Made by a program: the position numbers and the translations under genes
Notes under the pieces: generated by a model
Database searches by the model: none
Told to the model about the DNA's origin: nothing
What the model saw: the letters and a program-made list of their open reading frames with translations, nothing else
Shown: in pieces, positions 46,381 through 56,541 of the stretch
Layout of the letters: every line of letters starts with the position of its first letter
How positions within the stretch are numbered: position 1 is the first letter of the stretch
Assembly: GCA_028551475.1 (NCBI GenBank)
Contig: CM052356.1
Coordinates: 31,709,884-31,773,883 of the forward strand
Source of the DNA: Casuarina equisetifolia
Taxonomy: Eukaryota; Streptophyta; Magnoliopsida; Fagales; Casuarinaceae
Reading direction: 5' to 3'
DNA length: 64,000 bases

Positions 46381-47582
46381 TTACAGGCTATGTCCATGAG
46401 CTGTGATGAATTTATAGTGACAGCCTTCTAACCAAACTCCCAACAAAATATTTCTAACTAAAAGGCCATAAAATACTTGGGTTGCCTCCCAAGAAGCGCT
46501 TGCTTTATAGTTTTCAGCCGAACTATCCTCCACGTTGCTCAAGGAGGATGAAACTCCAACAGTTTCGGAGACAGTTTGTGTCGTTTGATGGTTGTGCATT
46601 CTTCAATTAGCACAACTGTCTCATATATTTCCAGCTTCCTTTTGTTCTCCAATATCTTTTTCAAAAATTCTTCACAACTAGGTATTTGAATTGGAGTATC
46701 TGCAAAAGGAATGTTAATGTGCAGTTTTAAAGATATATCAAGGAATTCCAAAAACTGCTTATCTTTAACGCGTTACTGGAATCTTTGGGTAGATGGAGTT
46801 GGAGGCATAAAGGACTCATGAATTGCCAGGACAGGGTTATTCCTAGGTGCCTCCTTTGGTTGTGTGCTGACATCCTTTTCCATTTCCTTGAAAATTTCAT
46901 TGTCAGCATCATCTTCTCCTACTTGGTTGCCACATGTCAGGGTTATTGCCTCCGCAATATCCATAGGACTTTTCTCCGTGTCGCAAGGCAAAAGACCCTC
47001 TTGACTCTCTGAGATCATGCTGATTAGCTGACTCATTTGCACTTCTAATCTTTGGATTGAAGCATCTTGTCTCTGAAAGCTCTCTTCTTGATTCTAAAAT
47101 CTTGCTTCAATCCTCTCTGTAAAATTTTGTGTGGTGCTGGCCATCTCGTTGATCATTTCCTTTAAGTTAGGTTTAACCTCTTTTGTTTGCCAAAATGTTG
47201 ATTGCGATCTTATCTCATTTGGATTACTCCATGTACAAGTTTGATGGTTGTACCATCCCGGATTGTATGAGTTGGAGTAATAGTCATTTTGTGACCTGCT
47301 AGGAATCCCAACAAAGTTAGCATAATCATTATAATGAAGATAAGGGTTACCTACTTGACATTCTGTGCTCTCATGTGCTCCACCACAAAATTCACATGAT
47401 CTATTCATCAGGAACACTTCCCATTCGGCACGTGAGTCTGCGAGGGTATTTACATTATATGCTGGCTCGATCTCAAAGTAGTTTGCCTGACTTGCAGGCC
47501 TTTGAAAGCTTGATGTGGCATTCCAAAATGTTGGTGCAGCATAGTCTCTTAGGAGTCTACGTGAACCATCATTGTTCTCCAT
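46381..47582 (-). pseudogene. Athila/Tat-type gypsy gag remnant, pol deleted
   Basis: Frame 47094-47582 starts at ATG 47582 (MENNDGSRRLLRDYAAP). It soon jumps to a zinc-knuckle region (CEFCGGAHESTEC) and the NPGWYNHQTCTWSNP stretch typical of gypsy gag, so the gag core is internally deleted. Further pieces are a spacer region at 46773-47042 and a protease-proximal segment at 46539-46751 (LKLHINIPFADTP; TVVLIEECTTI). The piece at 46381-46599 (AENYKASASWEATQVF) resembles the 3' end of such elements. RT, RNase H and integrase are completely missing, so this is a non-autonomous derivative. Confidence 0.75.
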
Positions 47583-47690
47583 CTTTCTTTTTTGTAAGAA
47601 AACAAAAATAAAGTAAAATAAAGCAATAAAAGCTAGATTAAACTAAGAAGCTATTCAGTATTAATATTAATCAGCAGTAAAGCAACCAAT

Positions 47691-47708
47691 CCCTGGCAAC
47701 GACGCCAA
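47691..47708 (-). promoter_or_regulatory. primer binding site of the gypsy derivative
   Basis: The minus strand reads TTGGCGTCGTTGCCAGGG, a close relative of the TGGCGCCGTTGCC site used by Athila/Tat-like elements, 5 bp from the LTR end. This fixes the true orientation of all R1-family LTRs in the window. Confidence 0.75.
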
Positions 47709-47713
47709 AAACT

Positions 47714-48455
47714 TGTTCGGTGAAATTCTACATGCAAGTGTACATGTCGAACAAGTATTATAATGATAAGTATGAGTATCGTTCCATGAAGATTGGTGAT
47801 TACTAAACTAATTAATTATAAATGGTGAATAGACTTTAAAGTTTATCTAGCAAATCAAAGTGGTGAAATGTGAATTTAACAACTAAATTATTCTAAAATT
47901 GATAAATGAAATGTGCTAGAGCTTCTGATTTCGCCTAATTACTTAGTACAAAAGTTGATCATCCATGCTCGCAAGATTAATTCTACTCATGTGATGGCAG
48001 AATCTCCTAACTTATTCACTATCCTATGTCTAGGTATAGCGAACCTACTTAGCTCATTAATTCTTCATGCACTTAGTTTATTTAATTCATATGCAGACTC
48101 ACAATGAATTAATGAGCTAAGTAGGTTCGCTATACCTAGACATAGGATAGTGAATAAGTTAGGAGATTCTACCATCACATGAGTAGAATTAATCTTGCGA
48201 GCATGGATGATCAACTTTTGTACTGAGTAATTAGGTGAAATCAGAAGCTCTAGCACATTTCATTTATCAATTTTAGAATAATTTAGTTGTTAAATTCACA
48301 TTTTACCACTTTGATTTGCTAGATAAACTTTAAAGTCTATTCACCATTAGTAATTAATTAGTTTAGTAATCACCAATCTTCGTGGGACGATACTCATACT
48401 TATCATTATATTACTTGTTCGACATGTACACTTGCATGTAGAATTTCACCGAACA
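47714..48455. repeat. large inverted repeat (arms about 350 bp, loop about 42 bp)
   Basis: 47714-48064 and 48107-48455 are reverse complements with only a few differences. The loop is the next LTR segment (a 'ttcatgcacttagtttatt' stretch), present once. At the fold the two strands share AATTC, which suggests a template switch at microhomology. Confidence 0.85.
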
Positions 48456-48460
48456 TGTGT

Positions 48461-49120
48461 GTTTTAGGACCTCTCGACGGGTGATGTCAAAGGAATTGGT
48501 AGAATGCAACATGGACTTTATTTTTTCTTACATCTTAGGAATAAGCATGTTAGCAAATTTTCTGGTAATGCACCAACCTTTTCAATTACTTCAGCATGTA
48601 AGACCTTAATTTTCATTTATGACATTCGAGACTTTTTCACATGTCTTTATCTAAATTTAAATTTTTGAATAATTTTAAATATTTTCCTTCTTCTAAATTT
48701 TATTGCTCAGTTTGTATTCTTGCTAAGAAAACACGTGATCCATTCATTTTTTACATTGAGAATGTTAAAAATGTTTTTAATTTAATCCATGTGGACATTT
48801 GGGGACCATATCATGCCCCAAATTATGATGATTCAAAATATTTTCTAACCATCATTCATGATTTTTCATGAGAGACTTGAACTTTCCTCATGAAACATAA
48901 GATTAAAACAGTGTAACATTTGAAACATTTCTTTAACATAATTCAAAATCATTTCAACATTGGAATCAAACACATTTGTTTTGATAATGCAACTAATTTC
49001 TTTAATTCCTTTTGTGATAAATTTTTTTTCTCACGGAGTATAATGCATGAAAGATCATGTGTATATACCCCATAACATAATGGTATGGTAGAACATAAGC
49101 ATCGCCACCAAAGGAACTGT
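48461..49120 (+). pseudogene. copia integrase remnant, continuation of 42300-43704
   Basis: It reads, with shifts, a pre-integrase end (GIGRMQHGLYFF near 48492) and the HHCC finger region (SLSKFKFLNNFKYF; CSVCILAKKTRDPF at 48700-48750). The core follows: NLIHVDIWGPYHAPNYDDSK, then a FDNATNF-like box near 48980 and HNGMVEHKHRH near 49078-49105. The usual DDE-box Asp residues are partly retained. It stops at about 49110; RT is absent. Confidence 0.8.
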
Positions 49121-50174
49121 AGCGAAGAAACCACAACAGTTCAAGAGAGAAGGGTTTTGGAAAGAAAAACAAAAAGGAAGGGCTCAGCATATGGAGAAAG
49201 AATGCGGTTCCAAAGTGGAGGAATTTAAAGGCCACCATTTTGGGGTTTCAATCTTTGTAGGTTGGAAAGCAAAGTGAGAGATGCATGAAGCTCTACTACG
49301 ACACCATGGATGGAATGGGTTTTGCATCTAAAAAATCAATTTTTGTACATAAAAATGTTATTAATTAGTATATTAATAATATAAATTATCCATTTAATTC
49401 TAATATATTTTGAAGTGTACAAAAACATATATCATGAAATGTAAAATGTTTTATTTGAAATATTAGTTATGATACTATGTTAAAAAGTGCATCTTTTCTC
49501 TTAATACCAACTTGTAATGAAAAAAAATTATATTATCAGTACTTATAAATATAAGATGTCCACTAAAATTTCAACACTTTGTTTCTATTTATAACAAAAG
49601 GATGTATTTATGAAAAATTATGTTTAATTGTTAATTTTCATAGAACAAAAAAATTATTTATTTATTTCCATTTTTGTCTTGTTAAATTTGCTAAGTTTGA
49701 TGGTTTTGCACTTATTTACTTCACACTCCAAAAATCAAGAGAAAAATCAACACTTAACAAAGCTATACATTTATCCTACCAAAATAACATTGTACTGCTT
49801 ATGTATAAAGCTGAATTTTCAAGAATCCAAAATTCATTTATTTTAAGAGTCATTTTTAGTATTTGATTTATTAGATTGTGATTTTAAAGTTGGTAAAAGC
49901 CATAAGAAACATGGAGTTCTTTTTACTACTTTGGAAAAATTAGAAATAAACTTTTGTTCATTGAATAATCTGAATCATAGATATTTTAAGTGATAAAACA
50001 TCATAAAGTAATTTTTTGTTTTTTATTTTGTTTTTCTTCTACAATTTGGTAGCTTTGCTACTTTGCACTTATTTTCCCCTCCTTTTTCCCTTATTTTTCT
50101 TGTTGAATTTTCTTACTTAACAATTCGGATTTCAAGAAGCAATGAACACTTATAGAGCTATGCGGGATATTAAT
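49121..50174. other. unassigned 200 bp, then array flank
   Basis: 49121-49330 has a distinct, less AT-rich composition with no recognised partner or domain. From about 49330 to 50174 the sequence is array flank, homologous to 1780-2200 and 3340-3770 (words such as 'gtaaaagccataagaaacatgga'). Confidence 0.45.
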
Positions 50175-51926
50175 TGTTGGAAAATAAAGGTTTTGTTATA
50201 ACAAAAATATATTTGTGAATATAATTCTTGAAATATGTTTTTGATAGGTGCAAAAGAAAATCATAGGAAGTAAAAGATGTACAAATTATAATATCAATTA
50301 ATGATATTATAAAGTAATTGGGTTCCTACATTCCTTCATAAAACATCTTCTTAAAATGCTTTTGAGAAATATATTTGTGAATGATGTTAAAAATATATTA
50401 GAACATATTTTTAAGAAAAATGATACTTGGCTTTATGCACTTGTAGGAACATAAGGAGCTTTGATTCTAGCTTGATTTTAATTCAAGCTAAGATATATGT
50501 TACACCAAATGTGAGCTTGCTAAATGCTCATATTGCTGGACCGTGCTTACATTATTGGACCATGCTCATGTCGCTGGACTGAGCTCACATTGTTGGACCG
50601 TGCTCATATTATTAGACTATACTTATACTATTGGACCTTGCTGATAATATTGGACAGTGCTTATGTTGTTGGACCTCACATGTTATTGGATCAGGCCGGA
50701 TCCAAGACTGATCCATAACAAGGCCTGCATATGATGTAGAAGCCTTGCCTGCTTCTCACTCGATCACATGATGCTATGACATCATTCAACTTATCAGAGG
50801 TGCGCTTAAGTGAGACTTTCGTTTTATGCCCTAGTTGTTGCCTTCCAAAGAAAAACTAACTTCCAATGACACCTTCGTTCTCTCTAGCACCGAATCCTCA
50901 ATTGGAGGATCTTAGAAAAGATGAGATGTCAAAACGGTCCGATTGAAGTTCTGAGAAGTGATTTGAGATCAATTTGATGGATGGTTCACTGTTTCTAATG
51001 AGAAGAAAGTTATGGCTCAGGTTTGATCTAAAAAGCCCTAGATTTGTTTTTAATTTAAAGAGAATGCATGCGTGAAGAAGTTGTTGATGATCTATAACTA
51101 TTTGAAGTGTTCTCTTTATAATGAAACAATCTTTTGAGCTCACTCATTATTTGATTCAAGTTCACTCATCTCTCAATGACTTACAAGGGTTCGATGATAT
51201 TTGATTATTTGGCTTATCTTTGATTATTTAATTGATTGCACTGTGTATAACATTATTTATGTGCTAATTACATTTGAGAATATATATTGCACATAAATAT
51301 TGTGAGAAATCTGAAACCCTAATTTACTGAAACTGGGGATTTCGTGATAGGAGTTTTAAACTTTGTTATTCATACTTGAATAGCTCCATTGATTAGAAAT
51401 ATCCCACAAACTATCATATTATTTGGGATTTGCATATGTATATGATTTTTTGATCATATTTTGTAACTATGCTTAAGAATTCCTTGAAAGGGAATTGTTT
51501 GGATTAGGAAGAATGTTTTTTCCTAATCTGGTTTGAGTAAAGGAGACTTCAATCGGTTGGATTGAAGGAGAAAAAGGTGGACGTAGGACTCAAGAATTGA
51601 GTGTTGAACCATCATGGTAAATCTGGTGTTTGTTTTATTGCTCTCTATTGACTTGGACATCTCTTGATGTTTGTTACTAATTATTCTGTCACTTATTTGA
51701 TATTAGCCGACTAGTTTATTTGCTACATAGTTGTGAAATAATTGAAGATAACTTGTTGTCCCATCTAGAACTAACGTGTCATTCACTTGAGATTTGATTA
51801 CTTGATATTGGTTTTATTTGTGTGACTTGTTTACATACTTGGATTAATTTTATACCAAAAATAATAGTGATTAATTCTTGGTTCAAACAATTCAACCCCC
51901 TTCTTATTAAGCCATAAAACCCAACA
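50175..51926 (+). mobile_element. solo copia LTR (1752 bp), TSD TTAAT
   Basis: It starts TGTTGGAAAATAAAGG and ends ACCCAACA, flanked by TTAAT at 50170-50174 and 51927-51931. It shows the SIRE-like LTR plan: 'gaaaccctaatttactgaaa' region, 'ggagaaaaaggtggacgta', 'gttgaaccatcatgg', and an end with 'caacccccttcttattaa'. It interrupts array flank sequence that is continuous at 3740-3790. Confidence 0.9.
50526..50677 (+). repeat. eight tandem 19-bp repeats in the LTR U3
   Basis: Eight consecutive units of exactly 19 bp, consensus about gctcatattattggaccgt, 152 bp in total, near the LTR 5' part. Repeats in U3 often act as promoter or enhancer modules. The 64-residue frame across it is a by-product. 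Confidence 0.85.
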
Positions 51927-51931
51927 TTAAT

Positions 51932-53422
51932 TGTATCCAATTAAATTTGTATTGCTTTTGCTCATTACATTTTCAAATTTATCAATCATTTTTCTCTTCC
52001 TTTTCTTACTTTTACCTAAAAAAATTTCCCTTTTAAGTTTGTTAAAATTAGTTTTTTTTTGTAATTCTCTAATTTTCAAATGCATTTGAGAGGATAATTA
52101 AAATTTTGGTGAGATAAAAGGATTAGGATTAATATTTTGACCCTACTCTCCTTGTGAGGCTTGCATGAAGGGCTTTAAGAACTTATTTGTCAGTCCCTTG
52201 CATAAGTTACAAAAGAGTAGATCATGGATATTTCTTTTTCTTAAACATTAGTAAGAATTCACACATTTTGTTATGAAAACAACATGACAATGTTATGTTT
52301 TCTAGCCATTTTTTATCAAGTGGAATAAACATTAAGTATTATGTCAAAAATGAGATAAATGAGTATTTCATACTATCAACATCTTAGTTGGATACATCTT
52401 TCTATATAAAAGAAGCATTGGGATTTATAATATATCAAACTACCTAAAGAATATATATAATGCAAAAGCCACATTAATTGATTGTAGTTTATTAAACTAT
52501 GAATCTCAATACCTAATTATTGAAAATAACATAATCCTTCATATGCACAACACACAACCTTAATCCAAATCTTTTACCAAATAGTGTTAAAGGTGGGTGT
52601 TTTCCCACATTAGAATCATAAGAATAAGCCACTGACCTTTATAAGTGATGATGTTTTTCAACTTATGCCTTAAGTTTTTTAAATGAATATTCACACTTTA
52701 ATATTGTATTAGAGTCAAGAATGAACCTTTGTTTTGTAATCTCCTAAACTCCAAAGTTAGGCTTTTATCCAAGTACAATACTTGTGTTAGCATGAACATG
52801 AAGGAAACCATTAAAAGTTGGTGTTGTCGCACATTGGAAGTGTGAAGATGAGTTATTGCTCTTATAAGTAATAATATTTTCTCATCTAATGTTTTAAGGT
52901 TTTAGAATAGACCTTACATTTTTATAAATAACAATAACTTCACATTTGTATTATTATAACTAACAAGATACATAAATTACAAAAAGAAAAATAAAAAACT
53001 TGGAAGTGTTATCCATATTAAGTCTAAGCTTTTACAAACCAAGTTGAGATGGCATCTTATTGATCTTAACTATTAAGATTCTCGAGTTTTACAACAACAT
53101 CAAAAGAAATTGTTGTTAATAAAATACATATTTTTTTCTTTAAACTCTGGAGGATAACATTATCCATAATGCCAAGCAAGTCCAACACTAATAATACCAA
53201 TACAAAGTGAAGAAGTTAGACAAGGTTGGTTGGTGGTTTGATACTTCTGAATGGAAACGAGTTCTCATGTCAATGACAATGAAAATAAACAATATTGCTC
53301 TAACAATCTTTTAGCAAACCTTGAAGCTCATTAGCTTCACTTATAGACAACACAATGACAATGAAAATATACAATGTTGCACTAAGAATATTTTAGCAAA
53401 CCTTGAAGCTAATTAGATTCAC
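51932..53422. other. array flank with a TRIM, no gene seen
   Basis: Homologous to 3790-4850 and 15600-16330, in the same order of blocks. It holds the TRIM at 52583-52935 and a short direct duplication near 53270-53420: the 'tgacaatgaaaat...aatattgc' segment followed by 'tcacttatagac' occurs twice. Confidence 0.55.
52583..52935 (+). mobile_element. TRIM-like miniature LTR element
   Basis: LTR 1 (52583 to about 52705) and LTR 2 (about 52818-52930) share 'tggtgttgtcgcacattggaa'-like starts, 'cttataagt(g/a)at(g/a)at' and 'tatgccttaag' or 'aatgttttaag'. After LTR 1 a TATTAGAGTC stretch resembles a degraded tRNA-Met primer site. The internal part is about 110 bp, non-coding. It lies at the same position in its unit as the copy at 15730. 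Confidence 0.6.
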
Positions 53423-53625
53423 TTATAGACAATGCCTTGTATTGTAGATGAGCTCTTCAAAGGCTCTAAACAAATAAATTTCTTTATCTACTAGAGCATA
53501 TTTTAATTCCTTAAGGCAATTCCTCATGCACGGCATATCAATTACTTAAACTAATCTTTTAGTCTTTTCTCTATGTTCAAACATGCACAAGTAGAAATAA
53601 TTTGTAACGTACTTAGTGAGTATTT
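53423..53625 (-). pseudogene. 3'-half copy of the secreted-peptide gene
   Basis: It is open from the GTGAG breakpoint (53625) for about 25 residues (YLCMFEHREKT), then has an in-frame TAA. It continues with PCMRNC, then EIYLFRAF, where the seventh and eighth cysteines are Tyr and Ala, and ends at the normal stop (53423-53425). No signal peptide half is present. It lies about 870 bp downstream of the frameshifted full copy at 54496. Confidence 0.75.
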
Positions 53626-54067
53626 CACATCATCAATATCTTAGTTTGATACCTTATTTGTATATGGAGATCTTTCTTTTCTTAACAACTATTTTATAGG
53701 AAGTATTGGAAATTTACAACATACTTAAATGTTCAAACAATGTATTCAATATGAAAGCCACATTGACAATAATGTTTTAAACTATAGATCTCAATACACA
53801 AATACTAAAAATAGCATAATCCTACATGCACACAAGACACAACCTTTATCCAAACTTTTTTTTATCAAATAGTAATCACCACATTTGTGTCATTATACTA
53901 AAATTAGATACATGAATCATAAAAGGAATAAAGAAACTCAAAGTTATTGTCCATATCAAGTCCAACAACTTACAAATCAACTTGAAGGGGCATCTTGTTG
54001 ATCATAAATGCTAAGATTCTCATGTTTTACCACAACATGAAAAGCAATTGTTGTTAATAAAATAAAT

Positions 54068-54371
54068 ATTTTATTCTTTAAATTTTATAACAAGACTATC
54101 CACAAGTCTGATGTTGCTTGTCACCACTTGTCAAGTCCAACACTAATGACACCAAGACAAACCAAAGAAATTTTATTCTTTAAATTCTATAACAAGAGTA
54201 TCTATAAATTTGTTATCGTTTGACACCACTTGCCAAGTCCAACACTAATAACACCAAAACAAACCAAAGAAATTTTATTCTTTAAATTCTATAACAAGAG
54301 TATCTACAAGTTTGTTGTTGTTTGACACCACTCGCCAAGTCCAACACTACATCAAGACAAAGTAAGGAAGT
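54068..54371. repeat. three tandem copies of the ~102-bp unit
   Basis: Units are 54068-54169, 54170-54271 and 54272 to about 54371. Each starts ATTTTATTCTTTAAATT and contains 'ataacaaga', 'caccact' and 'aagtccaacacta'. They lie downstream of the gene copy at 54496-54917. Confidence 0.85.
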
Positions 54372-54495
54372 TAGACAAGGTTAGTGCATAATTGGATAAT
54401 GATGAATAAGAACAAATCTTCATTTAAACGACAAGGGAAATAAACAATGTTGCACTAAGAATCTTTTAGCAAACCTTAGAGCTCATTACCTTTAC

Positions 54496-54917
54496 TTATA
54501 GACGATGCCTTATAGTTTTAAGGTAATTGTCAAAGCAACTAAATAAACAAAACCCAGCATTGGCAAAAGGTACTTTTGATTTTGTAAGGCATATCTTTAT
54601 GCATGACTTAGCAACTTTATAGATTGGATCTGTCTTTTCTCCATGCTCAAGATAACACCATAAGAAACCACATGTAATGCATTGAGAGCGCTTTAAGAAC
54701 TTATATTTTCTTTTGCATTTTTTGAATTTAGATTCAAGGCAATCATACAATGTTGCAAGCTTTTGATCCTTTGGAATTATCTCGGAGGAGGCAAGATAAC
54801 GAACAGGAAGTGCAGAAGTATAAAGGGGGGAGGGCTAAAGTCATTTGCTAGGCCTTTGAATACTACAAGGATAATCAACCCTATCATCATCAATATGAAA
54901 TTTTTCATGGAATTATG
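54496..54917 (-). pseudogene. secreted-peptide gene copy, frameshifted, all eight cysteines kept
   Basis: The C-terminal 84 residues (54496-54750) are open and keep all eight cysteines at canonical spacing, plus one extra Cys (ITCGFLWC). The signal peptide region upstream is in another frame because one base is missing in a C-run near 54825. In addition the usual first ATG is ATA; the next in-frame ATG (about 54908) could still start the signal peptide. A shortened product from the internal Met would lack a signal peptide. The fresh C-terminal half suggests recent inactivation, or a sequencing error in the homopolymer. Confidence 0.7.
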
Positions 54918-55007
54918 ACCTATTGATGATCTTCAACTCTAAGAGTGTACTTCTTTATAAGGTCTACTACCTAGATGATATATTGGATAAAACATCAAGT
55001 TGTCCTC

Positions 55008-55017
55008 GCTATTTAAA
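55008..55017 (-). promoter_or_regulatory. TATA-like box of the 54.5-kb copy
   Basis: It reads TTTAAATAGC on the minus strand, about 90-100 bp upstream of the presumed start, identical to the boxes at 10702 and 19190. Confidence 0.5.
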
Positions 55018-55834
55018 CGTCTTGATTCCATCAAAATAAAAATACATATTTTGTTTTATTGATTTATCCATTAAAAAATTCTCATAAAAAGTTGTAAAAG
55101 AAATATGATTTTTGTAAATAAGATAGTGTGCCAAGTAACTACTTCTTTTTATTAAGTCTTTTCTTATAAGCAATGGTATGGGGTTTTACCAAAAAAAAAA
55201 AAAATCACCATTGATATGCACCTTTTGACAAACGAAATATACTTATAAATATACAAATAAAATAAATTATACTAAGTACACAAGATAGAATTTGGAAAGG
55301 CTATTTATATTATGATCTCATCAAAAGACTTTAAGATCTTAATTTACCTTATAAATAATATGACTTTTGGGAATAAGATAATATGCTAAGTAACTAACTT
55401 TTTGTTCATGTTTTGGCTTTTAGGTAGGGGCATAAGTTTTTTTATAAACAAAAATTGTCATGGATATGCAACTTTTGACAAGTGAAATGTGCTTAAAAAT
55501 ATATAAACAAAAGAAATCATATTGAGTATACAAATGGTAACTTGTAAAGGCTCTTTATATAGCATGATATCACTAAAAAAAATCTAGGTTCTTAAGTTAC
55601 CAAAGAAATAATATCAAAACCAATAGTGATATTGAGTATATAGATAATAATTTTTCTTTTCCTAATTGGAATTGAAGATTGTGGGATAATATGCCAAGTT
55701 GTTCAAGTTTTGGCTTTTGGCCAAGGGCATAAGGTTTAAAAAAGAAAAATAAATAGCATTGCATTGCATCTTTTTTAGTGAAAGGTCAAGTATTACATAT
55801 CACCATAAAAAAATAAAAATTGTTTAATTACAAC
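55018..55834. other. upstream array flank, no gene seen
   Basis: Homologous to 19200-19900 (5' flank of the 18.7-kb gene) through blocks such as 'ttttggcttttgg', 'gcaacttttgacaagtgaaat' and 'ggtaacttg'. It is interrupted by the LINE and resumes at 62582. Confidence 0.55.
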
Positions 55835-55848
55835 AAAATAGTGTTGCC

Positions 55849-56541
55849 TACGCCTTATGAGAACCCCGCCAACACCTAGATCCTTAAAACCCAAACCTGC
55901 TGCCAACACCCTTCTAGCCAAAAAAATCAACCACAAGAACCTTCATCGCCTTCAGCTAATGAAGGCTCAGGGTGCTCTCTGAATCCCGTTGGCCCAAACC
56001 CCCTCCCATCCCTATTTCCCTCTCTCTCTCTCTTTTTTTTTTCTCTCTCTCCCCACCTTTTCCCCCATGGCCATCTCCTTTATCCCTTATTCTCCCCAAT
56101 TTCTTTTTCTTTTGTTCCAAAATTTTCTTACCCCACCTATCCACGTCCCCTCCATCTTCTTTCCTTTCTACCTCTCTCTTCCCTTTTTTCCATTTTCTTT
56201 TCCCAATTTTTTCCCAAGCCTTCCCACATCTCACTTTTCATAATAGCTTCTCTCTCTCTCTCTCTCACGTACATGTACTAGCTTAACTTATAAACCTTGC
56301 TAGTGGCCTTACATGTGGGAGATGGTGAATGAAGGTTCCATTACTTATACCTTTAAACATCAGTTAGACTTTCTTAAGGTCTTAGCATATGGTACAAGTT
56401 GTTAACTAAATTTGTCCAAAATCTATATCTACTTGAAGATAAGCCTTTAGCTCCTTTGGTTTGGGTTTAATGTTGAGTGCTAAAAGTAGAAAAATGTGAA
56501 CTACATCTTCAAAATCTAAGGTGGAAATTAGAATGGCTATG
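55849..56541 (+). other. LINE 5' region
   Basis: It starts at the TSD and has a pyrimidine-rich tract with (CT)n near 56022-56052 and 56250-56267. Open frames on both strands at 55956-56286 are low-complexity. It may hold the LINE promoter and N-terminal ORF1; no domain is readable. Confidence 0.5.

Larger units (their letters stand above)
43705..48455. mobile_element. composite, partly palindromic gypsy derivative (no pol), TSD TGTGT
   Basis: A 4751-bp insertion between TGTGT at 43700-43704 and 48456-48460. It starts with a plus-oriented R1 LTR half (TGATAAC..., 43705 to about 44325). It then holds a primer-site-like GGCGCC (44322-44327), a minus-oriented short LTR (44338-44761), a minus-oriented internal region with a gag remnant but no pol, a primer site (47691-47708), and a second LTR arm (47714-48064) in inverted repeat with the plus-oriented right end (48107-48455, ending CCGAACA). 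The outer ends are TG...CA, and one TSD brackets all of it. Confidence 0.8.

Noticed and set aside
50524-50718. 64-residue frame with repeated LLDRAH-like words
   Set aside because: It is the translation of the 19-bp tandem repeat in a solo LTR; non-coding by context.
53600-53630. Idea that the shared GTGAG breakpoint is a splice site
   Set aside because: The gene is on the minus strand, so GTGAG on the plus strand is not a donor in the gene's direction, and the minus-strand sequence at that point (ending ACTCAC) is not an acceptor. Full copies read through it without an intron.
55956-56286. Frames rich in Pro/Ser/Phe or Lys/Glu/Arg on the two strands
   Set aside because: Pyrimidine-rich LINE 5' region with (CT)n; both strands give low-complexity translations.
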